DNA from: Acetobacteraceae bacterium
GTDB lineage: Bacteria > Pseudomonadota > Alphaproteobacteria > Acetobacterales > Acetobacteraceae
Assembly (NCBI GenBank): GCA_027482245.1
Contig: JAIXWG010000052.1
Span: 1-64,000 of the forward strand
DNA length: 64,000 nucleotides
Reading direction: 5' to 3'
Positions 53,032-62,522 of this stretch are shown here, piece after piece (position 1 is the first letter of the stretch; every line of letters starts with the position of its first letter). The notes beneath the pieces are model-generated. The model made no database searches, had not been told where the DNA came from, and worked only from the letters and a program-made list of their open reading frames with translations. A program made the position numbers and the translations under genes.

Positions 53032-53903
53032 CGCCGCAACTCCATGGCGCGGCGGATGCCGTCGCTGACGATGTTCACGGCCATGGAGCACAGGAAGATC
53101 GCCGCCCCCGGCAGCGCCGCCACCCACGGATTCACATACAGCGCCTGCCTCAGGGCCGAGAGCATCAGTCCCCAGTCCGCCTGGGGCGGTGAGACGCCGA
53201 GGCCGAGGAAACTCAGGCCCGACGCCGCGATGATGGACACGCTCACCTGGCTGGCGGCGAAGACCAGCACCGGCCCCGCCACGTTGTTCAGCACATGGCG
53301 CCGCAGGATCATCCAGGTCGGCGCGCCCGAAAGCCGCGCTGCCACCACATAGTCATTCGCCCGCACCTGCGTGGTGACGCTTTCCGCGACGCGCGCGATG
53401 GGCGCGACGAAAACCAGCGTGAGCGCCACCATCCCGTTCACCATCCCCGGCCCCAGCGCGCCCGCGATCGCGACGGCGAGCAGGATGGAGGGATAGGCGT
53501 AGAACACATCCATCACCCGCATGATGGCCATGTTCACCGCGCCCCCCGCATAACCCGCGAGCACACCCAGGCACCCCCCGATCACCAGCGCCACCGCCAC
53601 CGGCAGGATCGCCATGGCGAGCGACACGCGCCCTCCGTGAATGAGACGCGAGAGCATATCCCGCCCCAGTTCATCACCCCCCAGCCAGCGCCCGGGTGTG
53701 CCGATCGCCGCCAGGCGCCGCGACACGCTGGTCTGGAAGGGATCGGCCGGCGCGATCCAATCCGCGCTGATCGCCGCGATCACCACCGCCAGCAGCACCA
53801 TCGCCGCCGCCATGGCGAGCGGCTGCCGGACGAAGCGCCGACCGACCCCTGCCCAGTACCCGGTCCCCGGCGCCTTCGCCGGCATCGCGACCGTCGCGCT
53901 CAT
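53028..53903 (-). CDS. Dipeptide ABC permease, DppC type
   Basis: The protein has 291 residues from ATG 53903, which overlaps the stop of the DppB-like gene. N-terminal helix, then LGGDELGRDMLSRLIHGGRVSL, the DppC hallmark, and the docking loop AARLSGAPTWMILRRHVLNN. Five to six membrane helices. Part of the inner-membrane channel of the peptide-type transporter. Confidence 0.93.
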   Translation of the reverse strand: MSATVAMPAKAPGTGYWAGVGRRFVRQPLAMAAAMVLLAVVIAAISADWIAPADPFQTSVSRRLAAIGTPGRWLGGDELGRDMLSRLIHGGRVSLAMAILPVAVALVIGGCLGVLAGYAGGAVNMAIMRVMDVFYAYPSILLAVAIAGALGPGMVNGMVALTLVFVAPIARVAESVTTQVRANDYVVAARLSGAPTWMILRRHVLNNVAGPVLVFAASQVSVSIIAASGLSFLGLGVSPPQADWGLMLSALRQALYVNPWVAALPGAAIFLCSMAVNIVSDGIRRAMELRR

Positions 53904-54853
53904 GCCCGGCGTATCCGCGGATCGGCCCAGGACTGCAGCAAATCCACCGCCAGGTTCAGCGCCACGAAGAACAGGGACAGCACCAGCATCGTCCCCTGCA
54001 GCACCGGCAGGTCCCGCTGGAAGATCGCATTGGCGAGGAGGAAGCCCGTGCCCGGCCAGGCGAAGACTGTCTCCACCAGCACCGACCCGCCCAGCATGTT
54101 GCCGAGCTGCAGGCCCGTCACCGCCAGCGTCGTCGGCAGCGCGTTGCGCAGCACGTGCCACAGCCGCCGACCGGGCAGGAGCCCCTTGGCGTGCAGCGTG
54201 GTGACGAAGTCCTGGTCCAGCGCCTCGATCACCGAAGCGCGCATGGTCCGCGCGATCACTGCCATCGGGATCAGCGCCGTCGCGATGGAGGGCAGGATCA
54301 GATGCTGCAGATGCGCCCAGTCCGGCCGCCAGCCATCGCTGGTATCCGGCCCGATGCCGAGCGGCGGCAGCCACGGATTCTCCACCGCGAAGACGATCAC
54401 CAGCAGGATCGCGACCCAGTAATGCGGCAGGCTGACCCCCGCCAGCGTCACCAGGCTGGTCACGTGATCCGCGATCCGGTCCCGCGCCAGCCCCGCCACC
54501 AGCCCCAGCGCAACGCCCAGCACGCAGGCCAGCAGCCCCGCCGCGACCGCCAGGATGAAGGTGTTGCCGACGGCCATGGACAGTTCGGACGCCACGGTCC
54601 GACCGGACCGGATGGAGGTGCCCAACTCCCCCTGCGCCGCCCGCCACAGCCAGATTCCGTATTGCACCGGCAGCGGCCGATCCAGCCCGTATTCCCGCCG
54701 CGCCTCCGCCACCATCTCGGCGCTCGCGTCATCCGGCAGGATGGCGCTGATCGGGTCCCCCGGCGCGATATGCACCAGCAGGAAGACGATCAGCGTGACC
54801 CCGACCGCGATGGGCGCGACATAGGCCAGCCGCCGCAGCAGGTATCGCAGCAC
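53900..54853 (-). CDS. Dipeptide ABC permease, DppB type
   Basis: The protein has 317 residues. MLRYLLRRLAYVAPIAVGV, PGDP and YGLDRPLPVQYGIWL near the N-terminus and FVTTLHAKGLLPGRRLWHVLRN as docking loop are DppB marks. Nine bases separate it from the binding-protein gene stop. It pairs with the DppC-like permease. Confidence 0.93.
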   Translation of the reverse strand: MLRYLLRRLAYVAPIAVGVTLIVFLLVHIAPGDPISAILPDDASAEMVAEARREYGLDRPLPVQYGIWLWRAAQGELGTSIRSGRTVASELSMAVGNTFILAVAAGLLACVLGVALGLVAGLARDRIADHVTSLVTLAGVSLPHYWVAILLVIVFAVENPWLPPLGIGPDTSDGWRPDWAHLQHLILPSIATALIPMAVIARTMRASVIEALDQDFVTTLHAKGLLPGRRLWHVLRNALPTTLAVTGLQLGNMLGGSVLVETVFAWPGTGFLLANAIFQRDLPVLQGTMLVLSLFFVALNLAVDLLQSWADPRIRRA

Positions 54854-54862
54854 GCCGCGCCC

Positions 54863-56473
54863 TCAGCGCAGGAACAGGGGCGAGAAATCAACGTACCAGG
54901 ACTTCGCATGCACATGCCCCTGCACGCGGCGGGACAGGGCACGCGGGCCGACATCATGCACCACCCAGATGAAGTAGGCCTGGTCCACGAAGCGCGTGTG
55001 GATCTGCGCCAGCAGCGCGGCCTGGCGCTGCGGATCGAATTCCCCCTTCACCCGCTCCGCCAGGCCTTCCAGCACCTCGTCCCGGATATTGCCCCAGTTG
55101 GTGCCGTTGGGCGGCAGCTCGCTGGCGCCGAAGAAGCGCAGCAGGCCGTTGTAGGGGTCCATCGAGTTCCAGGAATTGTTCAGCGCATGCACGCCGCGAT
55201 TGGACGCGCCCTGCGCCCCGTCCCGCCGCCGCCCGCGCAGCGCCTCCCACTCGCAGACCTGCAGTTCCAGGTCGATACCGACCTGGCGAAGGTTCTCCTG
55301 CACATACTCGTTCATCAGCAGCGGATACATCTGCCCCGATCCGCTGGCGGAGATGATGAACTTCAGCGGCAGGCGCCGGTTCGGCCCATATCCCGCCGCC
55401 GCCAGCAGGCGCCGAGCCTCCGCCTGGTCGAAGCGCGGACGGAAGGACGGCGTGCCGAACCAGGGGTGATCCGGCGTCAGGTTGCCGATGGACGGCACCG
55501 CCAGCCCGTTCAGCACCTGTACCAGCCCATCGCGATCGATCGCCAGGTTCACGGCCTGCCGCACGCGGATGTCGTGGAAGGGGCTGTCCGGCAGCACGCT
55601 GACCGTATAGGGCCACATATGCGGGATGGCGTTGGTGGAGATGGTGAACCCCGCCTGCCGCAGCCGCGGCACGCTGTCGGGGGAGGGGCTTTCCGCCCAT
55701 TCCACCCGGTTCGACAGCAGTGCCGCCGTGCGGGCGGAGACCTCCGGGATCGGCAGCAGGATCAGGCGATCGAGCCGCGGCCGCCGCGCCGCATCCCAGT
55801 AGTCCCGGTTCGGCACCAGCTCCATCCGCTGCCGCGGCACCAGCGCATCCATCCGCCACGGCCCCGTGCCGCTGGGATTGCGCCGATAGGCATTCCAGTC
55901 GCGGCCCACCGCTTCCCAATGCGTGGGGGAGACGACGAACAGCCGCGTCATCTGGAAGGGCAGCTGGCTGTCGATGCCGTTGGTCTCGATCTCGATGGTG
56001 TAGTCATCGATCTTCGACCACGCCTTCACCGCCGGAATGAAGGCCTGCAATTGCCGGCGGGCGGAGACGTCATAGGCCGGATGATTGCTGTTCAGCGCGC
56101 GTTCGAAGCTGAAGATGACGGCATCCGCATTCATCACGGACCCGTCGTGGAAGCGCACGCCCTGCCGCAGCTTGAAGATCCAGCGCGTCGGGTCGTCCGG
56201 CCGCGGCGTCCATTCGGTGGCCAGGCCGGATCGCAGCTCCGCCGGGCGTTCCGCCTGCGTCAGGTCCCAGTTCGTCAGCCCGTCATAGATCGTGATGCCG
56301 CTGAACCGCACGCCTTCCGTGCCCTGGTCCGGCGCGCCATCGGTCAGCGGAATGTCCGCCAGCGTCATCGCGACGCGCAGCGTTCCCTGCGCCGAGGCGG
56401 GTGCCGACAGCCCGATCAGCGCGGGCAGCAGCAGCGCCGTGGCGATGCGGCGCAGCTTGGTGGAGCAGGTCAT
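54863..56473 (-). CDS. ABC transporter substrate-binding protein, DppA type
   Basis: The protein has 536 residues from ATG 56473 with AGGAGG six bases upstream. The start gives the signal peptide MTCSTKLRRIATALLLPALI, cleavage near ASAQG. WIFKLRQGVRFHDGSVMNAD and PSGTGPWRMDA mark the family. First gene of the dppABCFD-like operon. The ligand may be a peptide or another amide-type compound; two amidase genes are divergent from it. Confidence 0.92.
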   Translation of the reverse strand: MTCSTKLRRIATALLLPALIGLSAPASAQGTLRVAMTLADIPLTDGAPDQGTEGVRFSGITIYDGLTNWDLTQAERPAELRSGLATEWTPRPDDPTRWIFKLRQGVRFHDGSVMNADAVIFSFERALNSNHPAYDVSARRQLQAFIPAVKAWSKIDDYTIEIETNGIDSQLPFQMTRLFVVSPTHWEAVGRDWNAYRRNPSGTGPWRMDALVPRQRMELVPNRDYWDAARRPRLDRLILLPIPEVSARTAALLSNRVEWAESPSPDSVPRLRQAGFTISTNAIPHMWPYTVSVLPDSPFHDIRVRQAVNLAIDRDGLVQVLNGLAVPSIGNLTPDHPWFGTPSFRPRFDQAEARRLLAAAGYGPNRRLPLKFIISASGSGQMYPLLMNEYVQENLRQVGIDLELQVCEWEALRGRRRDGAQGASNRGVHALNNSWNSMDPYNGLLRFFGASELPPNGTNWGNIRDEVLEGLAERVKGEFDPQRQAALLAQIHTRFVDQAYFIWVVHDVGPRALSRRVQGHVHAKSWYVDFSPLFLR

Positions 56474-56732
56474 GCAGCCTCCTGACGCTCGATCTGCATG
56501 ACCGCTTTGCAATCGTCGGGCCAACGGCTCAGGCGCCGTCATACGGCTGCGTGGTGACGGCGCCGCCGCATTCCTTGCCTCTTGCAGCGGCAGAGTCGTG
56601 AGATGCAGGCAGCATCCCGCTTCGGCATCACCGCGATGCCGCGCCCGACCGGCGTTTGACGGGCCTTCCCTGCGACGCCGCGCTGGCACCACACTTGCTG
56701 ATCCCGCCGAGCCGATTTGCCGGAGTGAACCG

Positions 56733-58034
56733 ATGGATGCTGCCTTCGCCACCGCGCCGGAGCGTCTGACCGCCGCCGCCGCCCGCCGCGCGATCGCCGC
56801 CGGCACGCTGACCGCCACCGCGCTGGTGGAAGCCTGTCTCGAACGGATCGCCTACCGTAACGGCACTGTCGCCGCCTGGGCCTTTCTCGATCCCGAAGCC
56901 TCCCGCGCCCGGGCCCGCGCGTTGGATGCGGGGCCGGAGCAGGGGCTGCTGCACGGCATCCCCTTCGGCGTGAAGGACATCATCGATACGGCGGATATGC
57001 CGGCGGGCTACGGCTCCTCCATCTATGTCGGCCATCGCCCGAACCGGGACGGTGCGACGGTCGCGGGCCCCCGTGCCGCCGGCGCCGTGCTGCTCGGCAA
57101 GACCGTCACGACGGAATTCGCCAACCGCAAGCCCGGCGCCACGCGCAACCCGCATGACGTCACGCGCACGCCGGGCGGATCCTCCTCCGGCTCCGCCGCC
57201 GCCGTCGGGGATTTCCAGGTGCCGCTCGCCATCGGCACGCAGACCGGCGGCTCCGTCCTGCGCCCCGCGGCCTATTGCGGCGTCGTGGGCTTCAAGCCGT
57301 CCTTCCAGCATTTCGGCAACAGCGGCGTCCGCACCAATACGGAGGCCTATGACACGGTGGGCATCATGGCCCGCGCCGTGGAGGACATTGCGCTGTTCCG
57401 CGCCGCCATCATGGAAATCCCCTACGAGCCGCCCGCCTCCATCACCGCACCCCGCATCGCCATCGCCCGCACCGCGCATTGGGACATGGCATCGCCCGCC
57501 ATGCGCCAAGCGATCGAGGACGCCGCGCGCGCCTTCACGGCCGCCGGCGCCACCGTCACGGAATTCGAGGTTCCCGCCGAACTCGCCACGCTGCGCGACG
57601 CCCATCGCGTGGTCTGCGGCTTCGAATCCGTCCGTAACTACGCCGACGAACTCACCCGGTCCCGCCACCTCGTCAGCCAGGACTGGCTGGAGGAACGCGT
57701 GGATGTGGGGGAAGCCTCGACCCTCGCGCAGTTCCGCGCCGCCATCCGCCAGGGCGACCGCTGCCGCGCCCTGATGGATGCGCTGATGGCCGAGCACGGC
57801 TTCGACGCGCTGCTGACGCCGAGTGCGCCGGACGAAGCGCCGACCGGCCTCGCGCACACGGGAAACCCCATCTTCAACTACCTCTGGACCAACCTGCACA
57901 TGCCCTGCATCACGCTGCCCTTCGGCCCCGGGCCGAACGTCATGCCGATCGGCGTGCAACTCGTCTCCCGCCGCCATGACGATGATCGACTGCTTGCCGT
58001 AGCCGCCTGGGCCGAACGCGTGCTGGCCGGCTGA
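56733..58034 (+). CDS. Amidase signature family hydrolase
   Basis: The protein has 433 residues from ATG 56733 with GGAG upstream. Triad residues: K81 (GVKDIID), GGSSSGSAAAV (148-158), nucleophile S174 (GTQTGGSVLRPA). It is followed 11 bp later by a paralogous amidase gene, and both open similarly (LTAAAARRAIAAGTLTATALVEACLERIA versus its relative), so the pair arose by duplication. Divergent from the dppA-like gene with 259 bp between. Substrate unknown. Confidence 0.93.
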   Translation: MDAAFATAPERLTAAAARRAIAAGTLTATALVEACLERIAYRNGTVAAWAFLDPEASRARARALDAGPEQGLLHGIPFGVKDIIDTADMPAGYGSSIYVGHRPNRDGATVAGPRAAGAVLLGKTVTTEFANRKPGATRNPHDVTRTPGGSSSGSAAAVGDFQVPLAIGTQTGGSVLRPAAYCGVVGFKPSFQHFGNSGVRTNTEAYDTVGIMARAVEDIALFRAAIMEIPYEPPASITAPRIAIARTAHWDMASPAMRQAIEDAARAFTAAGATVTEFEVPAELATLRDAHRVVCGFESVRNYADELTRSRHLVSQDWLEERVDVGEASTLAQFRAAIRQGDRCRALMDALMAEHGFDALLTPSAPDEAPTGLAHTGNPIFNYLWTNLHMPCITLPFGPGPNVMPIGVQLVSRRHDDDRLLAVAAWAERVLAG

Positions 58035-58045
58035 GGGGGAGCGCC

Positions 58046-59341
58046 ATGTCGATCACCACCGATCCCGCGACCCTCACCGCCAGCGCGGCCGCCGACGCCA
58101 TCGTTGCCGGCACCCTGACCGCGGAGGCACTGACGCGCGCCTGCCTGGACCGCATCGCCGCGCGCGATGCCGAGGTCGGCGCCTGGGCCTTCCTCGACCC
58201 CGATCTGGCGCTGGCCCAGGCGCGGGCGGCGGATCGCAGCGCACCGCGCGGCCCGCTGCATGGCGTGCCCGTCGCGCTGAAGGACATCATCGAGACCTTC
58301 GACATGCCGACGCAGTGCAACTCCCCCATCCATGCGGGGCGTCGCACCTATGCCGACAGCGCCGTCGCCGCGCTGATCCGCGCCGCGGGCGGCACCATCC
58401 TCGGCAAGGCCGTCACGACCGAGTTCGCGAACCGCCACCCCGGTGCCACGCGCAATCCGCTCGACCCCACCCGCACGCCGGGCGGATCCTCCTCCGGCTC
58501 CGCCGCCGCGGTGGCGGATCACCAGGTGCCGCTGGCGCTGGGTACCCAGACGTCCGGCTCCATGATCCGCCCCGCCGCCTTCTGCGGCCTCTGGGGCTAC
58601 AAGCCGAGCTTCGGGGAAATCAGCCGCGTCGGCGTCTTCCAGCAATCCGGAACGCTCGACACCGTCGGCCTCTGCGCCCGCGCGCTGGAGGACGTGCAGC
58701 GCCTCCGCGCCGTCCTCACCCGCATCCCCTACGAGCATGTCGCGCCCCTCGATCGGGCACCGCGCCTGGCCCTGTGCCGCACGCCTGAATGGGATGAAGC
58801 CACCCCCGCCGCCCAGCAGGCGCTGGAGGAAGCCGCGCGGCGCTGCGAAGCCGCCGGCGCCATTGTCACGGACCTGACCCTGCCATCACCCACCTTCGAT
58901 GGCTGGCTGAAGGTCCACCAGCGCATCGCCAATTTCGAAGGCGCCCGCAACTTCGGCTTCGAACGTCACGGCCACCGCCACCTCATCAGCAAGGCGCTCG
59001 GCGAGGGCCGAATCCGCGATGGCGAGACCACGCCCGTCGCGGCCTATGTGGACGCGCAGCGCCGTGCGGAGGCGATGCGCCTGTGGGCGGAGGACGCGCT
59101 GGAGGACTTTGACGGCGTCCTCACCTTCTCCGCCGCCGGCGAGGCTCCCGTCGGTCTGGCGGGCACCGGCAGCGCCACCTTCAACTCCCTCTGGACGCTG
59201 CTCTACACGCCCTGCCTGACGCTGCCCTTCGGCAAGGGGCCCGCCGGCATGCCGCTCGGCCTGCAACTGGTGTCCTCGCGGCATGAGGATGAACGCCTCT
59301 TCGCCGCCGCCGGCTGGGTCGCGCGGGTGCTCGCGGCCTGA
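58046..59341 (+). CDS. Amidase signature family hydrolase (paralogue)
   Basis: The protein has 431 residues. Triad: K79 (ALKDIIE), GGSSSGSAAAV (146-156), S172 (GTQTSGSMIRPA). Very similar layout to the preceding amidase, with differing substrate loops (for example NFEGARNFGFERHGHR). Its stop overlaps the start of the TauE/SafE gene (TGATG), so the three genes are one operon. Confidence 0.93.
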   Translation: MSITTDPATLTASAAADAIVAGTLTAEALTRACLDRIAARDAEVGAWAFLDPDLALAQARAADRSAPRGPLHGVPVALKDIIETFDMPTQCNSPIHAGRRTYADSAVAALIRAAGGTILGKAVTTEFANRHPGATRNPLDPTRTPGGSSSGSAAAVADHQVPLALGTQTSGSMIRPAAFCGLWGYKPSFGEISRVGVFQQSGTLDTVGLCARALEDVQRLRAVLTRIPYEHVAPLDRAPRLALCRTPEWDEATPAAQQALEEAARRCEAAGAIVTDLTLPSPTFDGWLKVHQRIANFEGARNFGFERHGHRHLISKALGEGRIRDGETTPVAAYVDAQRRAEAMRLWAEDALEDFDGVLTFSAAGEAPVGLAGTGSATFNSLWTLLYTPCLTLPFGKGPAGMPLGLQLVSSRHEDERLFAAAGWVARVLAA

Positions 59342-60081
59342 TGGATGACCTTGGCTGGCTGGGCTTCCTCGCCCTCGGCCTGATCGCCTTCGGCGGTGCC
59401 GTGCTGGGCGGGCTCAGCGGCTTCGGTGCCGGGCTGATCGTGACACCCTTCCTCGTGCCCGTCGTCGGCGTGAAGGGCGTGGTGCCGGTGATGGCCGTGG
59501 CGATGACCTTCGGCAACCTCTCCCGCGCCTGGGTTTACCGGGACCAGATCCGACCCGACCTCATCCTGCGCGTGCTGCTGCCGTCGCTGCCCGGCGTGGT
59601 GGCCGGCGGCCTCATCTACGATGTGCTGCCGCGCGCACCGCTGGCCGCGCTGATCGGTACCTTTCTGCTCATCTCGATCCCGCTGAGGCGATGGCTCGAC
59701 AAGCGCAAGGTGGTGCCCACCCCCGCCGCGGTCATCGGCATCAGCTTCCTCTTCGGCCTGGTCGCCGGCTCGCTGCCGGGCGGCGGCGTCATCGTCCTGC
59801 CGCTGCTGCTCGGCCTGGGCCTGGCCGGCGGCGCCTTGGTCGGCACGGATGCGGTCATCGGTGCCGCCGTCAACATTGCCAAGACGCTGCTCTACGGCCG
59901 GCTCGACCTGCTGGACGAGACGCTGCTGATCGGCGGCGTCCTTGTCGGCCTCTGCATGATCCCCGGCGCCTATGCCGCCCGCTGGCTGATCGCCCGCATC
60001 CACCTGCGCATCCACACCGCGCTGATCGAGGCGATGGTCGCCTTCTCCGGCCTCTCCTTCCTCTGGAGCGCCTTTACCTGA
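59341..60081 (+). CDS. TauE/SafE-family membrane permease
   Basis: The protein has 246 residues and about eight membrane helices. GLSGFGAGLIVTPFLVPVVGVKG near the N-terminus and the matching second half (GLVAGSLPGGGVIVLPLLLGL) show the family's internal repeat. Members export sulfite, sulfoacetate or other organic anions. Coupled to the amidases, it may remove an acid product (inference). It overlaps the convergent monooxygenase gene by eight bases. Confidence 0.88.
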   Translation: MDDLGWLGFLALGLIAFGGAVLGGLSGFGAGLIVTPFLVPVVGVKGVVPVMAVAMTFGNLSRAWVYRDQIRPDLILRVLLPSLPGVVAGGLIYDVLPRAPLAALIGTFLLISIPLRRWLDKRKVVPTPAAVIGISFLFGLVAGSLPGGGVIVLPLLLGLGLAGGALVGTDAVIGAAVNIAKTLLYGRLDLLDETLLIGGVLVGLCMIPGAYAARWLIARIHLRIHTALIEAMVAFSGLSFLWSAFT

Positions 60082-61414
60082 GTGCAGGCGCCGGGCTCGG
60101 CAGGCCGAGATTCTCGCGCAGCGTCCTTCCCTCATACGCCGTCCGGTAGATGCCGCGCCGCTGCAGTTCTGGCACCACCCACTTCACGAAATTCCGCATC
60201 GGGGTGGGGTAGTAGGGCGACAGCATCACGAAGCCGTCCGCCGCGCCCGCCTGGAACCACTCCTCCATCATGTCGGCCAATCCCTTCGGCGTGCCGACGA
60301 AGACGTTGTGCCCGTTCGATGTCGCGTAGCGCCGCGCCAGCTGGCGGATGGACAGGTTCTCCCGCCGCGCCAACTCCACCAGCATCTTCTGACGTGCATG
60401 CGCCGCGTTGCTCTGCGGCAGTTCGGGCAGCGGCCCGTCCAGCGGGAACTGCCGCAGGTCGAGCCCACCGGACAGGCGCATGATGGAGGGCATCACCACG
60501 TCGTCCGTCATCATCGACAGCAGGTGCTCATACAGCGCCCGCGCCTCGCTCTCCGTCTCCGCCAGGACGTAGTTCAGCCCGGGCATGACCTTGATGTCGT
60601 CGGGCGACCGCCCGTGGCGCATCGCGCGTTCCCGCACATCCGCGCGGAAGGCCTGCGCCTCCGTCATCGAGGTCTGCGCCGTGAAGGTCACATCCGCCGT
60701 CCGCGCCGCCAACTCCTTGCCCGGCTCCGACGACCCGGCCTGCGCGATCACCGGCCTGCCCTGCGGGGACCGCGCAACGTTCAGCGGGCCGCGCACACGG
60801 AAATGCTTGCCGACATGGTTCAGGATGCGCAGCTTAGCGGGATCGAAGTAACGACCACTCGCCTTGTCCCGCACGAAGGCATCGTGGTCCCAGCCTTCCC
60901 AGAGGCCCACGACAACGTCGTGGAATTCCGCCGCGCGCTCATACCGCAGCGCGTGGTCGAGATGCGCATCCCGCCCGAAATTCTGCGCCTCGTCCTCGTT
61001 CTGGGACGTCACCAGGTTCCACCCCGCGCGCCCCTTGCTGAGGTGGTCGATGGACGCGAAGCGCCGTGCGATGTGGTAGGGCTCGTTGTAGGAGGTGGTG
61101 CCCGTCGCCACCAATCCGATATGCGTCGTCGTCACGGCGAGTGCCGCCAGCAGCGTCATCGGCTCGATCCGCACCGTGCGTGCCGCGCCCGCCGCCGCTT
61201 CCGTGTCCTTGCCCGCCAGCGTGATGGCGGGCGGCACTGCGGCGCTGTCCTGGAAGAACACCATGTCGAACAGGCCGCGCTCGGCCTCTCGCACCACGTC
61301 GAGATACTCGTCGAACTCCAGGTCCGTCGGCACCGCATCCGGCATCCGCCACCCCGCGACGTGTGACCCCGGCGGGTTGAAGAAGGCGGCGAGCTTCAGC
61401 TGGCGTGGCGGCAT
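60074..61414 (-). CDS. Luciferase-like (LLM) flavin monooxygenase, NtaA/SnaA/DszA type
   Basis: The protein has 446 residues. KLAAFFNPPGSHVAGWRMP, FFQDSAAVP, NEPYHIARRFASIDHLSKGRAGWNLVTS and FVGTPKGLADMMEEWF are characteristic of the two-component NtaA/SnaA/SoxA/DszA monooxygenases, which use reduced FMN from a separate reductase to attack nitrilotriacetate-, dibenzothiophene-sulfone- or pristinamycin-like substrates. No reductase is in the window. Divergent from a Bug receptor gene. Confidence 0.93.
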   Translation of the reverse strand: MPPRQLKLAAFFNPPGSHVAGWRMPDAVPTDLEFDEYLDVVREAERGLFDMVFFQDSAAVPPAITLAGKDTEAAAGAARTVRIEPMTLLAALAVTTTHIGLVATGTTSYNEPYHIARRFASIDHLSKGRAGWNLVTSQNEDEAQNFGRDAHLDHALRYERAAEFHDVVVGLWEGWDHDAFVRDKASGRYFDPAKLRILNHVGKHFRVRGPLNVARSPQGRPVIAQAGSSEPGKELAARTADVTFTAQTSMTEAQAFRADVRERAMRHGRSPDDIKVMPGLNYVLAETESEARALYEHLLSMMTDDVVMPSIMRLSGGLDLRQFPLDGPLPELPQSNAAHARQKMLVELARRENLSIRQLARRYATSNGHNVFVGTPKGLADMMEEWFQAGAADGFVMLSPYYPTPMRNFVKWVVPELQRRGIYRTAYEGRTLRENLGLPSPAPALR

Positions 61415-61535
61415 GGAAGGCGCATGTCCCTGCGATGAGGCCCGGCAGTCTCACGCCATATCGCGCCGCACGGAAGGCCCCTTGCCGCGCCCGCGCGACA
61501 TGATCCACGCTGCCGGCAACAGGAGGAAACGTCAC

Positions 61536-62516
61536 ATGGCCACCATCACCCTGGGCCGTCGCGCCCTGGCAAGTCTCGCTGCCGCCCTCGGCATCGCCGG
61601 CACCGCCAGCGCGCAACCCGCCTGGCCGCGCGGTCCCGTGCGCTTCATCTTCCCCTTCACGCCCGGCTCCGCCGTCGATGTCGTGGCGCGCCTCATCGCG
61701 CAGGACCTGTCGGAGCGTCTCGGCCAGCCCTTCATCGTGGAAAGCCGCACCGGCGCCGGCGGCAGCATCGGCACCGAAGCCGCGGCCCGCGCGCGGCCGG
61801 ATGGCGATACCTTCCTCGTCGGCTCCCCCGGCAACATGGCCATCAACCCGGCGATGATGCCGAACCTCACCTTCGACGTGTCGCGCGACTTCGCCGCGGT
61901 GACGCACCTCGTCACCTTCCCGCAGGTGCTGGTGATCGCGCCCAGCCTGTCCGCGCGCACGCTGCCCGAACTCGTCACCTATTCGAAGGCCAATCCGGGC
62001 CGCCTGAACTACGCCTCCTCCGGCGTCGGCGCGACCAACCACCTGGCGATGGAGATGCTGCGCGCCGCGACGGGGCTGGAGGCGACGCATGTTCCCTATC
62101 GCGGCGGCCTCGTCACCGTGCAGGCCATCCTCTCCAACGACGTGCAGATGTGCGTGGAGGGCATCCTGACGCTGCCGCCCTTCCTGGCGGAGAACAAGGT
62201 CCGCGCCATCGCCGTGACGGGCGCCACGCGGTCCCACCTGCTGCCCGATGTGCCCGCGGTGGCGGAAACGGTGCCCGGCTTCGATGCCGGCGCCTGGGTG
62301 ATGTTCTTCGCCCCCGCCGGCACGCCCCCCGCGATCATCGAGAAGCTGTCGGCGGAAACGCGGATCTCCCTCGCCAAGCCCGCCATCCGCGCACGCCTCG
62401 CTGAACTTGGCGCCACCGTTACCGGCACGACGGCGGAGGAAGCAGCCACCATCCACCGGGCGGAGCTGGTAAAATGGCGGCGCGCGGTGGAGGTTTCCGG
62501 CGCCGCCGGTCGCTGA
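61536..62516 (+). CDS. Bug/TctC-family periplasmic solute receptor (5 of 5)
   Basis: The protein has 326 residues from ATG 61536 with AGGAGG upstream. MATITLGRRALASLAAALGI is the signal peptide; WPRGPVRFIFPFTPGSAVDV and FIVESRTGAGGSIG are family motifs. Divergent from the LLM monooxygenase gene with 121 bp between, so the two may share regulation and substrate. It is convergent with the cydB-like gene. Confidence 0.93.
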   Translation: MATITLGRRALASLAAALGIAGTASAQPAWPRGPVRFIFPFTPGSAVDVVARLIAQDLSERLGQPFIVESRTGAGGSIGTEAAARARPDGDTFLVGSPGNMAINPAMMPNLTFDVSRDFAAVTHLVTFPQVLVIAPSLSARTLPELVTYSKANPGRLNYASSGVGATNHLAMEMLRAATGLEATHVPYRGGLVTVQAILSNDVQMCVEGILTLPPFLAENKVRAIAVTGATRSHLLPDVPAVAETVPGFDAGAWVMFFAPAGTPPAIIEKLSAETRISLAKPAIRARLAELGATVTGTTAEEAATIHRAELVKWRRAVEVSGAAGR

Positions 62517-62522
62517 CCCTGT

